Assembly: GCA_031549195.1 (NCBI GenBank)
Contig: JAVBQF010000037.1
Span: forward strand, 1-18,732
Direction of reading: 5' to 3'
Length of the DNA stretch: 18,732 nucleotides
Origin: JAVBQF01 sp031549195
GTDB lineage: Bacteria > Bacillota_I > Bacilli_A > RF39 > UBA660
The translations under genes and the position numbers were made by a program. The notes beneath the pieces were generated by a model, which saw only the letters and a list, made by a program, of their open reading frames with translations, was not told where the DNA came from and ran no database searches. Shown piece after piece: positions 13,791 through 18,732 of the stretch (its first letter is position 1; each line of letters begins with the position of its first letter).

Positions 13791-16700
13791 ATAATTACCA
13801 TTTATAATTTCAATTGCAATACTTTCAATTTCCTTAAATGTTAAGTTTTGCCCTGATATTTCATCATGTAATATCCTTCTTTGTGCTTTACTCAATTTAT
13901 ATTTTTTTACAATATCATCTACTTGTTTATTTTGAACCTGATTATTTTTAGGAGTTCCTTTTCTTTGTTTATCTCCTATGTTGCCACCAGATATAGAACT
14001 AAGACCAGTTCCGGCTTTTATCAGTGCTTGATTCATTGATGCTGTATCTACACCTGCTATAGTTGGATAAGTTACTGTAACAGCTGGTATCGATCCATCA
14101 ATGTTTGGGGCACCTGTTGGTATTGTTAATGTGTTTGAACTCCATTGTATACTTTTAACGCCATCGACAATACCTTTTGCAAGCAATGCCGTACCTACTG
14201 TTGCAGTTCCTTGTTTCTTTAAAAACTCATAATCTGTTGTATTTGGATCCAAATATTTAACTATATTGACTGGATTAATTGTAGTTCCAATAGTATTTAA
14301 CATTGCACCTGGCATTTGTGGAATGGTAGATAATGTTTTGTAACTTTTATTTAATGTTTTATCTATTTTTTCAAATCTATCAAGTCTTGTTTTATCGTCC
14401 ATCATCCCCGTTTGGTATGCCAGTTCTGTAATTCCAAAATCAAGTAGTGCTCCTACAGTATTCACTTCTGCTTCTACAAGATTACCTAGTCCATAAATCC
14501 CTTCAAAGACTCCATCTGTTATTCCAACTACTCGAAGTCCAATATATTCAAGTGGTCCTCCTATTTGATGTAAACCATCAACTGTTTTATCTACTCTATA
14601 TTTATACCAATCCCATACTCCTTCAAGGAAATAGCCAGATGGATCGTAGTATATTAATGGATTATTATTAACATAGACATACCTATTAAGACTTAATGGA
14701 TCTCTATATTCTCCTCTATAAGTATCTTCTGATATAAACCTAGCAATTACTGGATTATAATATCTTGCCATTAAATAATAATTATCTGTCTCTTCATCAT
14801 AATAGTACCCTGAATATCTATATGGATTGTTTATTCCTTCTGTTGTATTATTTATTATCTCCATTATTCCATATGGCTCATATTCTGTTGCTACTGGTCC
14901 TAACTCTATTTGTATACTTCCTAATATCTCTTCAAGACTTAATGTATCTCCTGTTGATACATATACATATACGATTAAATACTTGGCATTACTTGGTGTT
15001 GTTACTGTTAATGTTGTTGCACTATTATTCTCTGCTAATAGAGTTCTTGTTAATCCTGCTGTTGGAACTTGGGCTACTGTTGAAACTGTAAATCTTGCTC
15101 CGCTCAATTTAGATACTGTATATTGGGTATTTGGTTCACATGGTGTAAACACACTTTTTACTGTATTATTTGCTACTAATGTTGTTGAGCCTGAATGGGT
15201 AAACAATGATACTATTTGACTACTATTATTTTTATCAAATAAATTTCTCGATTCTATACTAGTTATTTCATTACTTATTAGATTTCCCCATGCATCATAT
15301 TCATAACTATCTAATACTTCATTTTCTTCATCTATAATAGTTACTACATCCCCATGTCCATTATATAGATAATATCCACTGTAATCAACTGTTGTTCTTT
15401 TTAGCAATGCTTGTCCATATATATTAGTTGCTATTTTATCATTGTTTCCATCTAATTCTAATATTACTTTTGTTCCTTCATAGATAAATTTTATTGTATC
15501 TATTCCACTATTCTTTGATACTCTTTTTCCCTCAGCATTATATTCATAATTTGTTGTTGTATTTTCTTTTGTCATTCCTATTAATTCGTTCTTATAGTTA
15601 TATGTATTAGTTCTTGTAAGTACACTATTTACATATTCCTTTACTTGATTTCCATTAGTATCATTATCATAAGTTATTATTTGTGTCACAACACTACTAT
15701 TCTTCTCAGTTATCTGATTAAGTACGTTTGTTGAACTATAAATATAATCTTTTGTCTTTGTCCCAGTTACTTCTTTAGTTCTATTACCTGATGCATCGTA
15801 AGTATAAGTTGTTGTTGATCCATTTCTTGTTACTGTCTTTAATCTATTTAGGGCATCATATGTATTTATTACAGTACCACTTGGGCTTATTTCTTTTATA
15901 ATATTCTTATAAGTATCATACTCATATTTATACTCTTGGGTATCTTCTCCATTGATATTAATTAATTTATTTAATGTCTTATCTTGATTATAGAAATATT
16001 CTTCACTTGCTCCATTAGCATACACTAACTTCTTTAATGTTCCATCAGCATTATAAGTATACTCTACTTCTTCATTTACTTTTATTAGTCTTCCTACTTT
16101 ATCATATACTTTAATTACTTCATTGCCAAGTGGATCTATAGATTTTTCTTTATATCCATTAATATCATAACTATATCTTGATAACAACCCATCTTCTAAT
16201 TTTGTTATAACTCTATCAAGTTCATCATAAGTTCTTATTATTTCTTTGTCAAGTTCTGTTACTTCTGTTAAATTACTATTATTATCATAAATATAACTAA
16301 TATCATTTTCTTCTATTAATCTACCATGAATATCATATGTATAGTTAATAATATCTTCTTTTCTAGTTATTCTCTTATTTAATAATCCATTAATTGAATA
16401 CTCTTTATATTCTATATTACCTAAAGCATCTTTTTCTGTTAATTCATTATTTAAAGCATCATAAGTATATTCACTTATCTTTCCTCTACCATCTTTTACT
16501 TTGATTAAGTTTCCATTGTTATCATACTCATAAGTAGTTACTTCATTTAAGGCATTTGTTACTTTAACTAGATTCTGAAATTGATCATATTCATAATTAG
16601 TAATATTTCCCTTTTTATCAGTTTTAGTAATTATATTATTTAATAAATCACAATCATATTTCTCTAAATAAGTTCCACCTAATTCATCTATCTTTTGATA

Positions 16701-18584
16701 TAAATTACCAGTCTTACCATATACATAAGTATAGACATATCCATTAGCATCAATACTTTTTACTTGTCTACTATTTTTATCATATTCTTTCTTTTCAATA
16801 ATTTCATCTAATTCATTTCTTGTTTCAATTAATCTATCATGCTTATCATAACTATAAGACTTAAAATCTTCTAAATAATTTGTTTCTTTTATTAAGTTAT
16901 TATTACTATCATAAATATAAGTAGTTTCTTGTCCCTTTGGATTTTTTATTTTAGTAAGATTATTCAAGTTATCATAAAAATATAGTGTAATATTAACATT
17001 TCCATCTATTTCCTTTGTAACATTATTATTTTTATCATATTCCTTTATTATTTGAATACTTTCTGATTCATCTGTTTTTTGTTTTATTTCTTTAGTAATA
17101 TTTCCTTTAATGTCATATTCTTTTATAATCTCTTTTTCTAAGTTATCATTTATTTTAATAACTTCTCCAAAAATATTATAAGTAAATTCTTGGATGTATC
17201 CTAAAGGATTAGTTATTTTTATTAACTGCCCTTTATTATTATAATTATAAGTTGTGGTATTTAAATTTCCATCTTTCTTTGTAACTAAATTATTTAATAA
17301 GTCATAAGTATTTTGTTCAACTATTACCTCTGTTCCTGTTGCTGTTGCTTTAATACCCTTATTAATTAAGTTACCACTTTCATCATAACGATATATAGTT
17401 ACTTGATTCTTTGCATTTGTCTCTTGTATTAATTGTGACTTTGCATTATACACATAAGATGTAACTCCACTTCTAGCATCCGTTACGTTTACTAAATTAT
17501 CAAGATTATCATAAACATAAGTTGTAACATTTAATTCAGGATCTGTTGCTTGTAGAAGATTATGATTCTTATCATATGTATACTTATATATTATTTCATC
17601 TGCAATTGTTTTTTGAAGTACATTATCAAACTTATCATAAGTATAAACAGTTGTAGTACCTATTGGATTCTTGACAGTTAATACTCTTCCTACTAAATCA
17701 TAAGTATATTCTGTAGATAATGACTTTGCATTTGTTTCTTTAACTTTATTATTTTGTTTATCATAAATATATGTAGTAGCATTACCATTAGCATCAATAC
17801 TTTTAGTAACATTACTCATATTATCATAAAATAATTCTTCTTCTATTGATCCATTCAATTTCTTCTTAACTAGATTACCTAACTTATCATAGGTATATTC
17901 AGATACTCTATTACCTCTTACTTCTTTTGTAATATTACCGATTCCATCATATTGATAAGTTATAATGATATCTTCTTCTTTATCCTTAGCGACTTTATTT
18001 AAATAGTTATATTCATACTGTTTGACCTTATTTTGTTCACTATTTATTTTTGTTGTTTCTTTTATTACATTATTAAATTCATCATATAAGTAAGTAATAT
18101 ACTCACCAGATGATGTTGCTTTTGTTATAACTCTTCCAACGCTGTCATAAGTGTATGTTGTAGTGGTAAATGTTAGAGGAGTACTGTTAAGTGCTACTTT
18201 TTCATTACCTATCTTTTCTTCTATTAATCTTCCAAAATTATCATAAACATAGAATGTTGCTGCATACTCAGTTGCAGTCGTCTGCTTGTACATCCTATCT
18301 AATCTATTTGTTTTATTATAGTAATAATATGTAGCTGAACTGTTTGCCGTCTTTTCTATCGATAATAAACCATTTGCTAAATAAGTATAATTATCAATAT
18401 TTGTTTCTGTTTGTAATGATACCATCTTATTTAAATAGTTATACTTCTCTATTTTCCCCTTATAAGAAGTAGATGAAATATAATTTCTAGTTGTTACTGA
18501 ATAACTAGTACCCTCTACATATATTTTTTCTTCTGAAAGAACAGTGTCACTAGATTCACTTTCCTTAAAGTATGTTTTCAACAC
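13788..18584 (-). CDS. RHS/YD-repeat polymorphic toxin protein, 5' end missing
   Basis: About 1600 residues are visible, mostly tandem YD repeats of the form Y-x-YD-x-x-G/N-N-L/V-(x)n-T-x-Y, which build the RHS cocoon. The RHS-associated core is at about 1250-1317: NPYRYSGYYYDEETDNYYLMARYYNP, then RFISED, RYVYVNNNPLIYYDPSGY. After DPSGY comes a variable tip of about 280 residues ending with LSKAQRRILHDEISGQ and FKEIESIAIEI. This is a small helical candidate toxin domain I cannot assign to a family. An unrelated module interrupts the core at about 1110-1240. The GTG at 18584 is an ORF boundary, not a start: no Shine-Dalgarno precedes it and the same frame upstream still encodes repeat sequence (INTYTYDKLNR). 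That frame is closed by TGA at 18731-18729, so the gene is broken there or misassembled. No secretion signal is seen in the window. Confidence 0.88.
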   Translation of the reverse strand: MLKTYFKESESSDTVLSEEKIYVEGTSYSVTTRNYISSTSYKGKIEKYNYLNKMVSLQTETNIDNYTYLANGLLSIEKTANSSATYYYYNKTNRLDRMYKQTTATEYAATFYVYDNFGRLIEEKIGNEKVALNSTPLTFTTTTYTYDSVGRVITKATSSGEYITYLYDEFNNVIKETTKINSEQNKVKQYEYNYLNKVAKDKEEDIIITYQYDGIGNITKEVRGNRVSEYTYDKLGNLVKKKLNGSIEEELFYDNMSNVTKSIDANGNATTYIYDKQNNKVKETNAKSLSTEYTYDLVGRVLTVKNPIGTTTVYTYDKFDNVLQKTIADEIIYKYTYDKNHNLLQATDPELNVTTYVYDNLDNLVNVTDARSGVTSYVYNAKSQLIQETNAKNQVTIYRYDESGNLINKGIKATATGTEVIVEQNTYDLLNNLVTKKDGNLNTTTYNYNNKGQLIKITNPLGYIQEFTYNIFGEVIKINDNLEKEIIKEYDIKGNITKEIKQKTDESESIQIIKEYDKNNNVTKEIDGNVNITLYFYDNLNNLTKIKNPKGQETTYIYDSNNNLIKETNYLEDFKSYSYDKHDRLIETRNELDEIIEKKEYDKNSRQVKSIDANGYVYTYVYGKTGNLYQKIDELGGTYLEKYDCDLLNNIITKTDKKGNITNYEYDQFQNLVKVTNALNEVTTYEYDNNGNLIKVKDGRGKISEYTYDALNNELTEKDALGNIEYKEYSINGLLNKRITRKEDIINYTYDIHGRLIEENDISYIYDNNSNLTEVTELDKEIIRTYDELDRVITKLEDGLLSRYSYDINGYKEKSIDPLGNEVIKVYDKVGRLIKVNEEVEYTYNADGTLKKLVYANGASEEYFYNQDKTLNKLININGEDTQEYKYEYDTYKNIIKEISPSGTVINTYDALNRLKTVTRNGSTTTYTYDASGNRTKEVTGTKTKDYIYSSTNVLNQITEKNSSVVTQIITYDNDTNGNQVKEYVNSVLTRTNTYNYKNELIGMTKENTTTNYEYNAEGKRVSKNSGIDTIKFIYEGTKVILELDGNNDKIATNIYGQALLKRTTVDYSGYYLYNGHGDVVTIIDEENEVLDSYEYDAWGNLISNEITSIESRNLFDKNNSSQIVSLFTHSGSTTLVANNTVKSVFTPCEPNTQYTVSKLSGARFTVSTVAQVPTAGLTRTLLAENNSATTLTVTTPSNAKYLIVYVYVSTGDTLSLEEILGSIQIELGPVATEYEPYGIMEIINNTTEGINNPYRYSGYYYDEETDNYYLMARYYNPVIARFISEDTYRGEYRDPLSLNRYVYVNNNPLIYYDPSGYFLEGVWDWYKYRVDKTVDGLHQIGGPLEYIGLRVVGITDGVFEGIYGLGNLVEAEVNTVGALLDFGITELAYQTGMMDDKTRLDRFEKIDKTLNKSYKTLSTIPQMPGAMLNTIGTTINPVNIVKYLDPNTTDYEFLKKQGTATVGTALLAKGIVDGVKSIQWSSNTLTIPTGAPNIDGSIPAVTVTYPTIAGVDTASMNQALIKAGTGLSSISGGNIGDKQRKGTPKNNQVQNKQVDDIVKKYKLSKAQRRILHDEISGQNLTFKEIESIAIEIINGNY
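14865..15250 (-). other. Phage-tail-like beta module inserted in the RHS core
   Basis: Within the RHS protein, about 130 residues starting at RNLFDKNNSS and ending at VATEYEPYG lack YD repeats. They show FTPCEPNTQYTVSKLSGARFTVST, then TTPSNAKYLIVYVYV, then IQIELGPVATEYEPYG. The N-L-F start, the P-N-T-x-Y-T strand and the I-Q-(I/L)-E-x-G-x-x-A-T-x-Y-E-P-Y ending are hallmarks I recall from carbohydrate-binding-like modules of phage tail and host-recognition proteins. The module sits exactly between YEYDAWGNLISNE and NPYRYSGYYYDEE, which are adjacent in ordinary RHS proteins. The DNA here appears less A+T-rich than the flanking repeats. Confidence 0.6.
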
Positions 18585-18732
18585 TCTATTTAACTTATCA
18601 TAAGTATAGGTATTAATGGATTCATTTGGATATGTCTTTTTTACTAAATTTGAATAAGTATCATATTCTAAACCAATACTTTTACATAATCTATTATAAT
18701 CAACTATGATAGTACTAACTGAGAAACATCAC

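Noticed and set aside
14447..15219. Several plus-strand open frames opposite the RHS gene
   Set aside because: They are Leu/Val-rich or low-complexity readings of the strand opposite the RHS repeats and the inserted module, with no ribosome-binding sites. They are shadows of the minus-strand gene.
18729..18731. TGA read as tryptophan (Mollicutes-type code 4)
   Set aside because: All other long genes use TGG for Trp and end normally without internal TGA; DUF2975 to PrsW transitions even use TGA as a stop (11368-11366). One TGA at the edge is better explained by a broken frame.
13788..18732. YD repeats as a DNA tandem repeat or CRISPR-like array
   Set aside because: The periodicity is at the protein level, with variable unit lengths and divergent DNA; no constant repeat/spacer pattern is visible.

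Overview
The window is strongly A+T-rich. Nearly every gene is preceded by an AGGAG-type Shine-Dalgarno sequence, and UGA is used only as a stop codon. Families such as YozG/DUF2975, PrsW, the CmpB-like permease and a two-HKD cardiolipin synthase point to a low-GC Bacillota genome using the standard code. The window does not settle whether it is a Clostridia or a Bacilli member, and it contains no rRNA, tRNA, CRISPR array or insertion sequence. All genes are on the minus strand except one very long plus-strand gene in the middle.

Region 1 (1-1240) is a membrane/regulator operon read right to left: a DUF2975 membrane protein, a YozG-like Cro/CI regulator and a DUF4173-like membrane protein cut by the left edge. 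It has a recognisable promoter with an inverted repeat between the -35 and -10 boxes. Region 2 (1240-3870) holds cardiolipin synthase, translationally coupled to a short inorganic pyrophosphatase, followed by a membrane-anchored thioredoxin-like protein that has its own internal promoter and a clear terminator. Region 3 (3950-4755) is a single CmpB-like membrane protein. Region 4 (4855-9330) is the plus-strand gene for a 1470-residue Thr/Asn/Ser-rich beta-repeat protein. It has at least three tandem DUF11-like repeats and a distinct C-terminal helical module, with no signal peptide and no sorting signal.

Region 5 (9356-10040) is a small P-loop kinase-like gene beside a decayed acetyltransferase fragment. 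Region 6 (10136-13130) is a tight operon of three genes, read right to left: a zinc-ribbon multi-pass membrane protein, a PrsW-type intramembrane protease and a membrane-anchored FxLYD-like protein. Between the last two lies an orphan double-CxxC zinc ribbon with no start codon. Removing one AT unit from the (AT)n tract at the PrsW stop would fuse it to PrsW. Region 7 (13292-18732) is a very large RHS/YD-repeat protein with a C-terminal variable tip, followed 10 bases later by a probable immunity gene whose Shine-Dalgarno overlaps the RHS stop codon. The RHS core is interrupted by a module resembling phage-tail carbohydrate-binding domains. The RHS 5' end is not in the window, and its frame is closed by a TGA at the extreme right edge.

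The points most worth a second look are the RHS tip/immunity pair with its inserted module, the signal-less giant surface-type protein, the PrsW/zinc-ribbon frameshift at a dinucleotide tract and the zinc-ribbon/PrsW/FxLYD operon.
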